DNA of 64,000 nucleotides, taken from NCBI RefSeq assembly GCF_049671045.1, contig NZ_JBATUH010000111.1, forward strand, positions 1 to 64,000, read 5' to 3'. This DNA comes from Parvibaculum sp049671045. Lineage in GTDB: Bacteria > Pseudomonadota > Alphaproteobacteria > Parvibaculales > Parvibaculaceae. Position 1 is the stretch's first letter, and each line of letters starts with the position of its first letter. The notes under the pieces were generated by a model, which searched no databases, was not told the origin of the DNA, and was given only the letters and a program-made list of their open reading frames with translations. Positions 17,202 through 25,462 of the stretch are shown piece by piece. Both the position numbers and the translations under genes were made by a program.

Positions 17202-17238
17202 CGGTCATGGATTAATGGTATACATTAATCCATGACCG
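17202..17238. promoter_or_regulatory. 37-bp inverted repeat upstream of sulfatase-FGE operon (TetR-type operator)
   Basis: Two perfect 16-bp arms (17202-17217 and 17223-17238) surround the 5-bp centre GTATA. The core TTAATGGTATACATTA (17212-17227) matches 14 of 16 positions of the site in the tetR promoter at 13718-13733. It lies 56 bp upstream of the sulfatase GTG and 46 bp after the stop of the next upstream gene. There is no T-tract, which argues against a plain terminator. Confidence 0.75.
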
Positions 17239-17283
17239 CTGAAAAGCCGTCGCGAGGGGGAAGGCGCTCCGGGTGCGGCCTTC

Positions 17284-18174
17284 TCAGGCGGCGAGGAACT
17301 CGTTGGTGAGCGCCATGAATTCCTCGAGCTTGTCGTGGTGGACCCAGTGTCCGGCCCCTTCCACGGCGACGACGCGCGCATTGCGGAAATGGCGCGCCCG
17401 GCCGTCGGCGATGGGATCGCTCGCCCAGCTCTCCGTGCCGCGAATGAGCAGCGTCGGGCAGGTGATGCGCGACCAGAGATGCGTCGTCGTCTTCTCGTCG
17501 AAGCCCGCGGGCGAGAAGGCGCGGACGTAATTGTCGAACTTCCAGCTATAGCTGCCGTCCTCGTTCTGGTTGATGCCGTGGACGGTGAGATGGCGCGCCC
17601 GTTCGGGCGAAAGATGCGGGTTTTCGTCCTGCATGCGCTTCAGCGCCTCGCCGACCGAGGCATAGCGGCGCGGCTGCCGGGCGGCGAGCCCCCGCATCTC
17701 CTGAACCCATTTGTCCAGACGCTCCTCGACGCTGCCCTTCATCCGCTCGGCGATCATCTTGGGCGACGGGCCGAGGCCCTCGATGGCGATGATCTTCTTC
17801 ACCGTTTCCGGATAGAGCCCCGCATAGCGCAGCGCGATGGCGCCGCCCATGGAATGGGCGATGATGGTGAGCGGCGCAAGGCCCCGCTGATGGATGAGCT
17901 GGGCGATGTCGTAGAGAAAATCGTTGATGTCATATGTACCGCCCAGCGACCATGCGCTGTCGCCATGGCCGCGCAGGTCGGGCGCGATGACGTGATAGCG
18001 GTCCTTGAGCTCGGAGGCGACCCAGTCCCAGTTGCGGCAATGGTCGCGCCCGCCATGGATGAGAAGCAGTGGCGGCGCGCCCTCATTGCCCCAATCGACA
18101 TAGTGAAGCCTGAGGCGCTGCGAGAAGTAGAATTGCGACGAGGGCCCGGTCGCGCGGGGGTCTGATGGCGACAT
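17284..18174 (-). CDS. Alpha/beta hydrolase
   Basis: Serine hydrolase of 296 residues with the full alpha/beta fold signature: oxyanion strand LLLIHGGRDHCRNWD, nucleophile elbow IAHSMGGAIALRYAG, and a catalytic His in VEGAGHWVHHDKLEEF near the C-terminus. No signal peptide is seen, so it is cytoplasmic. It resembles the epoxide hydrolase/haloalkane dehalogenase/esterase group, but the acid and cap residues do not fix a substrate. It lies upstream of the sulfatase operon on the same strand, separated by the operator region, and 116 bp downstream of the SDR stop. Confidence 0.88.
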   Translation of the reverse strand: MSPSDPRATGPSSQFYFSQRLRLHYVDWGNEGAPPLLLIHGGRDHCRNWDWVASELKDRYHVIAPDLRGHGDSAWSLGGTYDINDFLYDIAQLIHQRGLAPLTIIAHSMGGAIALRYAGLYPETVKKIIAIEGLGPSPKMIAERMKGSVEERLDKWVQEMRGLAARQPRRYASVGEALKRMQDENPHLSPERARHLTVHGINQNEDGSYSWKFDNYVRAFSPAGFDEKTTTHLWSRITCPTLLIRGTESWASDPIADGRARHFRNARVVAVEGAGHWVHHDKLEEFMALTNEFLAA

Positions 18175-18290
18175 GAATGGTCCGGCAGGTTTGAGTTGCT
18201 GTGTTCGCCAGACTAACGCATCGCTCTCAGGGGCCCAAATCCGTCCGTGTCGCCGGGCGGGCTTATCGGGCCGGTCTTGTCGGGCCGGGC

Positions 18291-19139
18291 CTATCGTTCG
18301 GCCGCCTCGTTCTCCGTGAGGGCGCCGATGCCGGTCCGCCCGCGAAAGAGGATGCTGCCATAGGAGGCGGGCATCAGCCGCTGGATGATGTCGAGGATCT
18401 TCGCGTCGGTGCCGATCAGTATGCGGCCCTTGTTCTTCCTGATGCCGGAAATGATGACATCGGCGGCGCGCTCGGGCGTCGTCCGCGCGAGCCGGTCGAA
18501 GCCCGTCGCCGCCTCCTCGCGCACCGTCTGCTGCACGCTCTGGAGAAACCGCGCATTGCGCATGATGTTGGTCTTGATGCCGCCCGGATGGACGCAGGAG
18601 ACGACGATGCCGGAGCCGCGCATTTCATGGCGGAGCGCCTCGGTGAAGCCGCGCACCGCGAATTTGGCGGAATTATAGGCGGCCTGCGTCGGCACGGCGA
18701 AAAGGCCGAAAACGCTCGATACATTGACGATATGCCCCTCGCCCTTTGCGCGGAGCTGCGGCAGGAACGCCTTGGTGCCATAGACGACGCCCCAGAAGTC
18801 GATGTTCATCAGCCACTCGAAATCCTCGAATGAGAGTTCTTCGACCCGGGCCACCTGCGCCACGCCCGCATTGTTGATGACGATGTCGGCGCCGCCAAAG
18901 GCGCTTTCGATCTCCTGGGCGAAGGCATGGACGGCATCGCGCGAGGCGACATCGACGAGATAGGTCGAAACCTGTCCCCCCGCCCTGGCGATCTGCGCCG
19001 CCGTCTCGGCAAGCCCCTCGCGGTCGACATCGACGGCGGCGACGCGAGCGCCTTCCCGCGCCAGCGCGAGCGCCGTTGCCCGGCCGATGCCGCTTGCAGC
19101 CCCCGTTATCACCGCGGTCTTGCCCCTGATTTCCGTCAT
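18291..19139 (-). CDS. Short-chain dehydrogenase/reductase (classical SDR)
   Basis: NAD(P)-dependent oxidoreductase of 282 residues. The cofactor motif TGAASGIG is at about residues 13-20, NNAG at about 89-92, the catalytic Ser in NVSSVFG and the YNSAK (YxxxK) motif near residue 155. Acidic residues after the second strand (AVDVDREG) favour NAD(H). The long C-terminal tail resembles SDRs acting on lipids or sterols. The start at 19139 follows AAAGGG; an in-frame start at 19160 would add seven residues. It is divergent from the acyl-CoA dehydrogenase gene. Confidence 0.9.
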   Translation of the reverse strand: MTEIRGKTAVITGAASGIGRATALALAREGARVAAVDVDREGLAETAAQIARAGGQVSTYLVDVASRDAVHAFAQEIESAFGGADIVINNAGVAQVARVEELSFEDFEWLMNIDFWGVVYGTKAFLPQLRAKGEGHIVNVSSVFGLFAVPTQAAYNSAKFAVRGFTEALRHEMRGSGIVVSCVHPGGIKTNIMRNARFLQSVQQTVREEAATGFDRLARTTPERAADVIISGIRKNKGRILIGTDAKILDIIQRLMPASYGSILFRGRTGIGALTENEAAER

Positions 19140-19329
19140 TGTTCGACCCTTTGCCAACACTCATGCCGCCGGTCCGCCGGGCTCCGGCTCAAGCGGCATA
19201 AACTAAGGCAAATCGGAGGAAAGTCATCAACCGCCCATTGGGGCGTGAGGCTTGCGAACCTTTGGGGCTGGCCCGGCGCTCCCGCCTCGGAGATATTTGG
19301 CGAAGAGGGAAATGAGGGAGGAGGACGAA

Positions 19330-20547
19330 ATGCAGGTGCAGCCGATACCGGGACTGGGCGAGGACATCAACGAGATCAGGCTTCGGACCGCGAAGATCGT
19401 GTCGGAGGAGATCATTCCCGCCGAGCCGGTTCTCTTCAAGGGCGGCGAGGAGGCGAAGGAAACGCGCCGGCGCATCGCCGCCCTTGTGAAGGAGGACGGG
19501 CTCTGGGCGCCGCACCTCCCGGAAGAATATGGCGGCATGGGCATCGGCTTTCTGAAGCATGCCTATATGAACGAGATTCTCGCCTGGTCGCCCTTTTCGG
19601 CCCGGCTTTTCGGCGTCGTCGCGCCCAATTCCGGCAATCAGAAGATCCTGCTCAAATACGGCACGCCCGACCAGAAGCGGAAATGGCTCGAGCCGCTCAT
19701 TCGCGGCGAGATCGAAAGCTGCTTCTCGATGACCGAGCCGAACCAGCCGGGGTCCGATCCTTATGCGATCCAGACCCGCGCCGTGCGGGATGGCGATCAT
19801 TGGGTCATCAATGGGCACAAATGGTTCACGTCGAACGCGCGCGCGGCCAACTTCGCCATCGTCATGTGCCGCACCGAGGCCTCGGACGGGAAGGGCGGCA
19901 CCAAGGACAAGATGACCCAGATCATTGTCCCCATGGACACGCCGGGCGTGAACATCATCCGTTCGGTGCCCGTCTGGGGGCATACCGGCGGCGACCACTG
20001 CGAGATCAGATATGAGAATGTCCGTGTGCCGCTCGAAAACCAGCTAGGCCGCACCGGGTCGGGCCATCAGGCGGCGCAGGACCGGCTCGGCGAAGGCCGG
20101 GTCTTCCACTGCATGAACTCGATCGGCCAGATGTGGCGGGCCTTCGATCTCATGTGCAAGCGCGCCATCACGCGCGAGGTGCATGGCGGCAGGCTTGAGA
20201 CCAAGCAGTTCGTGCAGGGCTTCATCGCCGACAGCTACATGGACATTCAGGCCGCGCGGCTCATGACCATTCACTGCGCCCACAAGATGGAAGATGGCCA
20301 GGACGCGCGCGTCGATATTTCGGCGATCAAGGTTTTCGTGCCGGCAGCCTTCGAGCGCGTCGTCGACCGCGCGATCCAGGTGCATGGCGCGCTCGGCGTC
20401 TCGGGCGATACGCCGCTTGCGGGCATGTATATGGGCGCGCGCACGCTCAGGATCGCCGACGGGCCGGACGAGGTTCATCGTATTGTCATCGCGAAGAACA
20501 TACTTAAATGCTACCACGAAGGCGCAAACTGGGATTTCGGCGTCTAG
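19330..20547 (+). CDS. Acyl-CoA dehydrogenase (ACAD10/11-like)
   Basis: FAD-dependent dehydrogenase of 405 residues that introduces the alpha-beta double bond in an acyl-CoA. The central block SCFSMTEPNQPGSDP and the FAD/substrate segment GHKWFTSNARAANF are standard, and the C-terminal IADGPDEVHRIVIAKNIL is typical of the ACAD10/11 or CaiA-like branch, in which the usual EGT catalytic-loop pattern is altered. ATG 19330 follows a perfect GGAGGAGG. Longer in-frame starts (19252) lack conservation. Chain-length preference is unknown; the neighbouring SDR could act in the same pathway. Confidence 0.93.
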   Translation: MQVQPIPGLGEDINEIRLRTAKIVSEEIIPAEPVLFKGGEEAKETRRRIAALVKEDGLWAPHLPEEYGGMGIGFLKHAYMNEILAWSPFSARLFGVVAPNSGNQKILLKYGTPDQKRKWLEPLIRGEIESCFSMTEPNQPGSDPYAIQTRAVRDGDHWVINGHKWFTSNARAANFAIVMCRTEASDGKGGTKDKMTQIIVPMDTPGVNIIRSVPVWGHTGGDHCEIRYENVRVPLENQLGRTGSGHQAAQDRLGEGRVFHCMNSIGQMWRAFDLMCKRAITREVHGGRLETKQFVQGFIADSYMDIQAARLMTIHCAHKMEDGQDARVDISAIKVFVPAAFERVVDRAIQVHGALGVSGDTPLAGMYMGARTLRIADGPDEVHRIVIAKNILKCYHEGANWDFGV

Positions 20548-20605
20548 GCTCAACCGGATTGCGGCGCGGGGACTGCTCCCGCGCCCGGAGGAGGGTGACA
20601 GAACA

Positions 20606-21943
20606 ATGACGGCGGCGGATGGAGGGAGCGGTCTCATGAGGCAACGTGCCCTTGGTCTCGTCGATCGCTGGACGGGGACGCGAACTTTCATCATCGCATC
20701 CGCCCTCGTCTTTCTCGTCCTGGTGTTCGCGGGCGCGATCGGCGCCCTGCCTGCCATCCTTGCCTTCCTCGCGCTTGCGGGCATCGCCGTGCTGCGGGGC
20801 ACGCTGACCGGCGAGACGAAGGTCGTCACCCGTGCGCCGATGGCCGAGCCCGTTTCCGCCGCGGCGATCCTCGGCGCTGGCGCGGGCCAGGCCATTCTCA
20901 ACCAGTTGCCCGACCCCGTCGTCGTGCTCGACGGCACGGGCCGCGTCATTCTGACGAACCGGGCTGCGAACGCGCTCATCGGCGAGGCCGCGCTCGGCAA
21001 GCATGTCGCCACCGTGCTGCGCATAGCCCCGCTCATGACAGCGCTCCAGGGCGTGTCGAGGGGAGGGGAAGGCGTTGCGGTCGAATACAGCGTCCCCGTT
21101 CCCGTCGAGCGGCATTACAACGCGATCATCCGCCCGATCGAGATCGAGGCCCCCGGCACGGGCCCCGCGGGCGACCCCCTACGCCGCCGCAAGGGCAGCC
21201 CCGTGCTTCTGCTCCTGCGCGACATCACCGAGATGCGGCGCGTAGAGGCGATGCGCGTCGATTTCATCGCCAATGCCAGCCACGAGCTGAAAACGCCGCT
21301 CGCTTCGCTGTCGGGTTTCATCGAGACGCTGAAGGGCCACGCCAAGGATGATCCGGAGGCGCAGGCGCGCTTCCTCGACATCATGGCCGATCAGGCCGGC
21401 CGGATGCGCCGGCTGATCGAGGGCCTGCTCTCGCTCTCGCGCATCGAGCTGCGCGAGCATATGCGTCCGGTCAACGTGGTCGATCTGCATGGCGTGGTGA
21501 ACGATGTGGTCGACGGGCTGACGCCTCTTGCCGAGAAGAGCGGCGTCGAAATCGCCGTGTCGGCGCCCGAGGGCCTGCCGAGTGTCAGGGGTGACCGCGA
21601 CGAGCTTGTCCAGGTGGTCCAGAACCTCGTGGACAATGCGCTCCGCTATGGCCGGAGCGGCAAGCGGATCGAGATCGCGCTGGCGCCGGACAGCCGGGCC
21701 GGCAAGCCCGCCGTCCGGCTCTCCGTCCGCGATTTCGGCCCCGGCATCGCGCGCGAGGACCTGCCGCGCCTGACCGAGCGCTTCTACCGCGTCGAGGCAA
21801 CGGCGGGCCGCGTCAGCGGCGGCACCGGGCTCGGGCTCGCCATCGTGAAGCACATCGTGAACCGCCATGAAGGGACGCTCGCCATCGACAGCGAGCTTGG
21901 CGTGGGCTCTGTCTTCACGGTCACGCTCCCCGCCATCGCCTGA
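20606..21943 (+). CDS. phoR: PhoR phosphate-regulon sensor histidine kinase
   Basis: Inner-membrane kinase of the Pho two-component system, 445 residues. Two transmembrane helices lie at about 27-47 and 48-65 with almost no periplasmic loop, as in PhoR. A PAS domain follows (about 95-210), then the H-box FIANASHELKTPLASLSGF with the phospho-accepting H226, and the N, G1 and G2 boxes (VVQNLVDNALRY, VRDFGPGI, GGTGLGLAIVKHIV). GGAGGAGGG precedes ATG 20606. It is followed by phoU and phoB, which fixes the identity. Confidence 0.92.
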   Translation: MTAADGGSGLMRQRALGLVDRWTGTRTFIIASALVFLVLVFAGAIGALPAILAFLALAGIAVLRGTLTGETKVVTRAPMAEPVSAAAILGAGAGQAILNQLPDPVVVLDGTGRVILTNRAANALIGEAALGKHVATVLRIAPLMTALQGVSRGGEGVAVEYSVPVPVERHYNAIIRPIEIEAPGTGPAGDPLRRRKGSPVLLLLRDITEMRRVEAMRVDFIANASHELKTPLASLSGFIETLKGHAKDDPEAQARFLDIMADQAGRMRRLIEGLLSLSRIELREHMRPVNVVDLHGVVNDVVDGLTPLAEKSGVEIAVSAPEGLPSVRGDRDELVQVVQNLVDNALRYGRSGKRIEIALAPDSRAGKPAVRLSVRDFGPGIAREDLPRLTERFYRVEATAGRVSGGTGLGLAIVKHIVNRHEGTLAIDSELGVGSVFTVTLPAIA

Positions 21944-22024
21944 GCGCAGGCGGACCCTCGCCATGCCCGGCCATGCCGCAGCTCGGGATTGAGCGGATTG
22001 CCGGTTTCCGGGTTACTATGGCGA

Positions 22025-22053
22025 CTGTCAGAAAAGTGACACAAAACCGTCAC
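22025..22053 (+). promoter_or_regulatory. Three-unit Pho box before phoU
   Basis: Three 7-bp units with 4-bp A-tracts between them: CTGTCAG (22025-22031), AAAA, GTGACAC (22036-22042), AAAA, CCGTCAC (22047-22053). The 11-bp period and the CTGTCA-type unit match the PhoB-binding consensus. The site lies 140 bp before the phoU start. Confidence 0.75.
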
Positions 22054-22193
22054 GAACAATTCGCACCCGGGCATTAGCTTCCGCGCGTGATTACGGAAGT
22101 GGCCGACGACGCCCCGGAATGGCGAGGCCCGGCGGGCGCCGCCGAGATCAGCGGCACAGCAGAGGCTCTATCAAGGCCAAGAGGAGACCAGGC

Positions 22194-22904
22194 GTGACCG
22201 ACCATACAGTTAAGTCCTTCCAGGAAGAACTCGACTCCATTGCCGCGAGCATCGCCCAGATGGGCGGGATGACCGAAGCCCAGCTCACCAATGCGATCGA
22301 GGCGGTGTCGCGCCGCGACAGCGGGCTGGCCGAGCGCACGGTCCAGGAGGACCGCCGGATCGACGCGCTCGAAGCCGAGATCGAGGCGCGCGCCATCCGC
22401 ATCATCGCGCTGCGCCAGCCCATGGCGTCCGACCTGCGCGAAGCCATTTCTGCGATCAAGATTTCGACCGATCTCGAGCGTATCGGCGATCTTGCGAAGA
22501 ACATCGCGAAGCGCGCCCTCGTCATTCAGGGCGATTTCGATACGCCCGTCCGCCTCATTCAGGGCATCGCCCGCATGGGGCGTCTCGCGCAGCACCAGCT
22601 CAAGCTCGTGCTCGACGCCTTCTCGAACCGCGACGCGCACGCGGCGATGGAGGTCTGGCGCGGCGATGAGGAGATCGACGAGATGTACAACTCGGTCTTC
22701 CGCGAGCTTCTGACCTACATGATGGAAGATCCGCGCACGATCGGCGTCTGCACGCATCTTCTCTTCATTGCCAAGAATATCGAGCGCATCGGCGACCATG
22801 CGACCAACGTCGCCGAGACGGTGACCTATTTCGTGACCGGCGAGCGCGTCGTCGATGACAGGCCGAAGGGCGACAAGACAAGCTCGACGCCCGTTGGCGC
22901 CTAG
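22194..22904 (+). CDS. phoU: PhoU, phosphate signalling regulator
   Basis: Cytoplasmic three-helix-bundle metal-binding regulator of 236 residues that restrains PhoR when phosphate is plentiful. The two PhoU repeats show as AIRIIALRQPMASDLREAISAIKISTDLERIGDLAKNIAKR-type and HLLFIAKNIERIGDHATNVAE-type blocks, each with the conserved E(R)IGD(x)A metal-binding motif. A GTG start at 22194 is chosen for the GAGGAG upstream and the family-typical TDHTVKSFQEEL beginning. It lies between phoR and phoB without pst genes. Confidence 0.95.
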   Translation: MTDHTVKSFQEELDSIAASIAQMGGMTEAQLTNAIEAVSRRDSGLAERTVQEDRRIDALEAEIEARAIRIIALRQPMASDLREAISAIKISTDLERIGDLAKNIAKRALVIQGDFDTPVRLIQGIARMGRLAQHQLKLVLDAFSNRDAHAAMEVWRGDEEIDEMYNSVFRELLTYMMEDPRTIGVCTHLLFIAKNIERIGDHATNVAETVTYFVTGERVVDDRPKGDKTSSTPVGA

Positions 22905-22939
22905 AAGCCGGCGCATGGAAGGATGAGTGTGAGGTTCGG

Positions 22940-23686
22940 ATGGCGATGACTGAAGGGCGCGAGCAGGCCGGTGCGGTCTTCGAGCGCCGCATGAAGCCGA
23001 CGGTGATGATCGTCGAGGACGAGGAAGCGCTTCTGACGCTCCTCCAGTACAACCTCGAAAAGGAGGGCTATCGCGTCCTTGTCGCCGCCGATGGCGATGA
23101 GGCCGCGATGCTGATCCGCGAGGAAACGCCGGACCTCGTGCTTCTCGACTGGATGCTGCCCGGCATTTCCGGCATCGAGCTTTGCCGGCGCCTGCGCGGC
23201 CGCTCCGAAACCCGCAACCTTCCGATCATCATGATCACGGCGCGGGGCGAGGAGGCCGATCGCATCCGCGGCCTCGATACGGGCGCCGACGACTATGTGA
23301 CGAAGCCCTTTTCGATGACGGAGCTTCTCGCGCGCATCCGCGCCGTGATGCGCCGCATCCGCCCCGCGCTTACGGAGGATCTCGTCACTTTCGGCGACAT
23401 TGTGATCGACCGCGCCGCCCACCGCGTGCGGCGCGGCGCGCGCGAGGTGCATCTCGGCCCGACCGAATACCGCCTGCTCGATCACCTGATCCAGCATCCC
23501 GGCCGCGTCTTCAGCCGCGAACAGCTTCTCGACGCCGTCTGGGGCTCGGATGTCTATGTCGAGGCCCGCACCGTGGACGTGCATGTCGGCCGCCTTCGCA
23601 AGGCTCTCAACGACAAGGGCGAGAGGGACCCGATCCGCACCGTGCGCTCCGCCGGCTATTCGCTCGACGAGCAGTTCACGGCCTGA
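22940..23686 (+). CDS. phoB: PhoB phosphate-regulon response regulator
   Basis: OmpR-family regulator of 248 residues. The receiver domain has the acidic pocket VEDE and phospho-acceptor D70 in LVLLDWMLPG, with the conserved T and K (TARGEE, VTKPFSM). The winged-helix domain (about 150-245) ends with VDVHVGRLRKALND and TVRSAGYSLDEQF. ATG 22940 is used (GAGG upstream); an internal ATG at 22991 would give the classical PhoB length. It binds Pho boxes such as the one at 22025-22053. Confidence 0.94.
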   Translation: MAMTEGREQAGAVFERRMKPTVMIVEDEEALLTLLQYNLEKEGYRVLVAADGDEAAMLIREETPDLVLLDWMLPGISGIELCRRLRGRSETRNLPIIMITARGEEADRIRGLDTGADDYVTKPFSMTELLARIRAVMRRIRPALTEDLVTFGDIVIDRAAHRVRRGAREVHLGPTEYRLLDHLIQHPGRVFSREQLLDAVWGSDVYVEARTVDVHVGRLRKALNDKGERDPIRTVRSAGYSLDEQFTA

Positions 23687-23693
23687 GGCGGCT

Positions 23694-24797
23694 TTAGCTG
23701 CCGTAGGGCTTCAGCAATGATTTGAGAGTGGGCGGCTGCGAACGCAGATACTGGTTCGGCGCATGCGCCTGCGCGCCGAGTTCCGCCGCCGCATGCCACG
23801 GCCAGCGCGGATCGTAGAGCACGCCGCGGGCGAGCGCGACGAGATCGGCTTTCCCCGAGGCGAGGATCTCCTCGGCCTGCCGCGCTTCGGTGATGAGGCC
23901 GACCGCGATGACGGGAAGCTTTGTTTCGCGCTTCAGCCTCTCGGCGAAAGGCACCTGATAGCCCGGCCCCGCGGCGATCTTCTGCGCGGGCGTGAGGCCG
24001 CCGCTTGACACGTGGATATAGGCAGCGCCCCGTTCCTCGAGCTTGCGGGTAAGCGCCGCGGTCTGGTCGACGTCCCATCCGCCCTCCGCCCAATCCGTCG
24101 CCGAGACGCGGATGCCGACCGGCATCCCGGCCGGAACGGCGGCGCGTATCGCCTCGAAGACCTCCAGCGGAAAGCGCATCCGGTTTTCAAGCGAGCCGCC
24201 ATAGGCGTCGTCGCGGCGGTTGGAAAGCGGCGAGAGGAACTGGTGGAGCAGATAGCCATGGGCGGCGTGAAGCTCGATGGCGCAGAAGCCGAGGCGGTAC
24301 GCGCGGACGGCTGAAGCCGCGAAAGCCTCCTTCACCCGCTGAAGCCCCGCGCGGTCGAGGGCCACGGGGGCGTCGTCCGTGGCGGCGAAGGGAAGGGCGC
24401 TCGGCGCGACGGTCCGCCAGCCGCCATCGCCGGCAGCGATCTGCTTGCCGCCTTCCCATGGCGCGCGGGTCGATGCCTTGCGGCCCGCATGGGCAAGCTG
24501 CAGCGCGATGGGGATGGGCGACCAGTCGCGGACGGCGCGAAGGACGCGGCCCAGCGCTTCCTCCGTCCGGTCAGACCAGAGGCCGAGATCGGCTGGCGAA
24601 ATGCGTCCCTCGGGCTCCACCGCGGTTGCCTCGACGATGAGAAGCCCCGCGCCCGAAAGCGCCAGATTGCCGAGGTGAATGAGGTGCCAGTCGGTCGCCG
24701 CGCCCTCATCGGCCGAATACTGGCACATGGGCGCGATGACGATACGGTTTTCGAGGGTGAGCCCGTCGAGACTGACGGGCTGGAAGAGATGGCTCAT
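23694..24797 (-). CDS. NADH:flavin oxidoreductase of the Old Yellow Enzyme family (YqjM-like)
   Basis: FMN-dependent ene-reductase of 367 residues with a TIM barrel. The YqjM-class signatures are present: APMCQYSADEG with the redox-modulating Cys, QLAHAGRKAS, and the substrate-binding pair in ELHAAHGYLLHQFLSP. The FMN phosphate site GLITEARQAEEILASGKADLVALARG is at the C-terminus. MSHLFQPVSL at 24797 is the conserved start and has GAGAGG upstream. It reduces activated C=C bonds of enones or maleimides; the natural substrate is unknown. Its stop lies 7 bp from the phoB stop (convergent). Confidence 0.93.
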   Translation of the reverse strand: MSHLFQPVSLDGLTLENRIVIAPMCQYSADEGAATDWHLIHLGNLALSGAGLLIVEATAVEPEGRISPADLGLWSDRTEEALGRVLRAVRDWSPIPIALQLAHAGRKASTRAPWEGGKQIAAGDGGWRTVAPSALPFAATDDAPVALDRAGLQRVKEAFAASAVRAYRLGFCAIELHAAHGYLLHQFLSPLSNRRDDAYGGSLENRMRFPLEVFEAIRAAVPAGMPVGIRVSATDWAEGGWDVDQTAALTRKLEERGAAYIHVSSGGLTPAQKIAAGPGYQVPFAERLKRETKLPVIAVGLITEARQAEEILASGKADLVALARGVLYDPRWPWHAAAELGAQAHAPNQYLRSQPPTLKSLLKPYGS

Positions 24798-24882
24798 CGG
24801 CAATCCTCTCGTCGGCAGATCATTGCGAATAGTGGCGAGATTAATGCCGGGACCGCGAAAGTCGAACTGCCACCCGTGCAAC

Positions 24883-24921
24883 AAAAAACCGGCCTACCCG
24901 AAAATCGGGTTGCCGGTTTTT
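24883..24921 (-). terminator. Strong, potentially bidirectional terminator after gcrA
   Basis: Nested stems: AAAAACCGGC pairs with GCCGGTTTTT and the inner ACCCGA pairs with TCGGGT. Runs of six A and five T on the two sides give a T-tract in either direction. It lies 20 bp past the gcrA stop. Confidence 0.9.
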
Positions 24922-24940
24922 GTTCAGGCCCTCGCGATTG

Positions 24941-25462
24941 TCAGATCGCGTAGCTGTCCTTGCGCAGGCGGTCGCGATTGCGCCGCGGCTGCACGGGCTG
25001 GTAGGCGAGCCGTGAGTGTTCCGCGCAATAGGGCGAGTTGGAGTCCGCTCCGCGCCCGCAGAAGTGGAAGCCCGGCCGGCCCGGATCGCCAATCGGCCAC
25101 TTGCAGGTGTGCTCGGTGAGCGTCAGAACCGTCGCCCTCTTGGCCGGGTCGATCACTTCCTCTGCCTCGACACGGGCGATCTCGGCCCGTTCGATGATCG
25201 GCGCCGCGCTGCGGACATCTTCCACCCTGCGCTCCGCGACCAGCGGATCGGGGCGCCCGCGCAGGGGCGGCATGGTCCGCGTGGTCTGCGTCCGGGGCCG
25301 TGCCGGGCGGCTCGGCGTCGCGCGGCCGGAAAGGCCCAGACGATGCACCTTGCCGATCACGGCGTTACGCGTCACCCCGCCAAGCTGCTTGGCGACCTGG
25401 CTTGCGCTCAGCCCGTCCGCCCAGAGCTTCTTCAACATTTCAACGCGTTCATCGGTCCACAT
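24941..25462 (-). CDS. gcrA: GcrA cell-cycle regulator
   Basis: Alphaproteobacterial transcription cofactor of 173 residues that binds sigma70-RNA polymerase and CcrM-methylated GANTC DNA to drive S-phase genes. The N-terminal HTH is unmistakable: MWTDERVEMLKKLWADGLSA, then QLGGVTRNAVIGKVHRLGL. A low-complexity Arg/Pro linker follows. The C-terminal sigma-interacting part has CKWPIGDPG, FHFCG and SPYCAEHSRLAYQP, a Cys/His set. Two GANTC sites lie just upstream of its start. Confidence 0.97.
   Translation of the reverse strand: MWTDERVEMLKKLWADGLSASQVAKQLGGVTRNAVIGKVHRLGLSGRATPSRPARPRTQTTRTMPPLRGRPDPLVAERRVEDVRSAAPIIERAEIARVEAEEVIDPAKRATVLTLTEHTCKWPIGDPGRPGFHFCGRGADSNSPYCAEHSRLAYQPVQPRRNRDRLRKDSYAI

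Noticed and set aside
19164..19200. Inverted ATGCCGC...GCGGCAT between the SDR and acyl-CoA dehydrogenase genes
   Set aside because: Seven-bp GC-rich arms with a 23-nt spacer are likely by chance in this composition; not reported as an operator.
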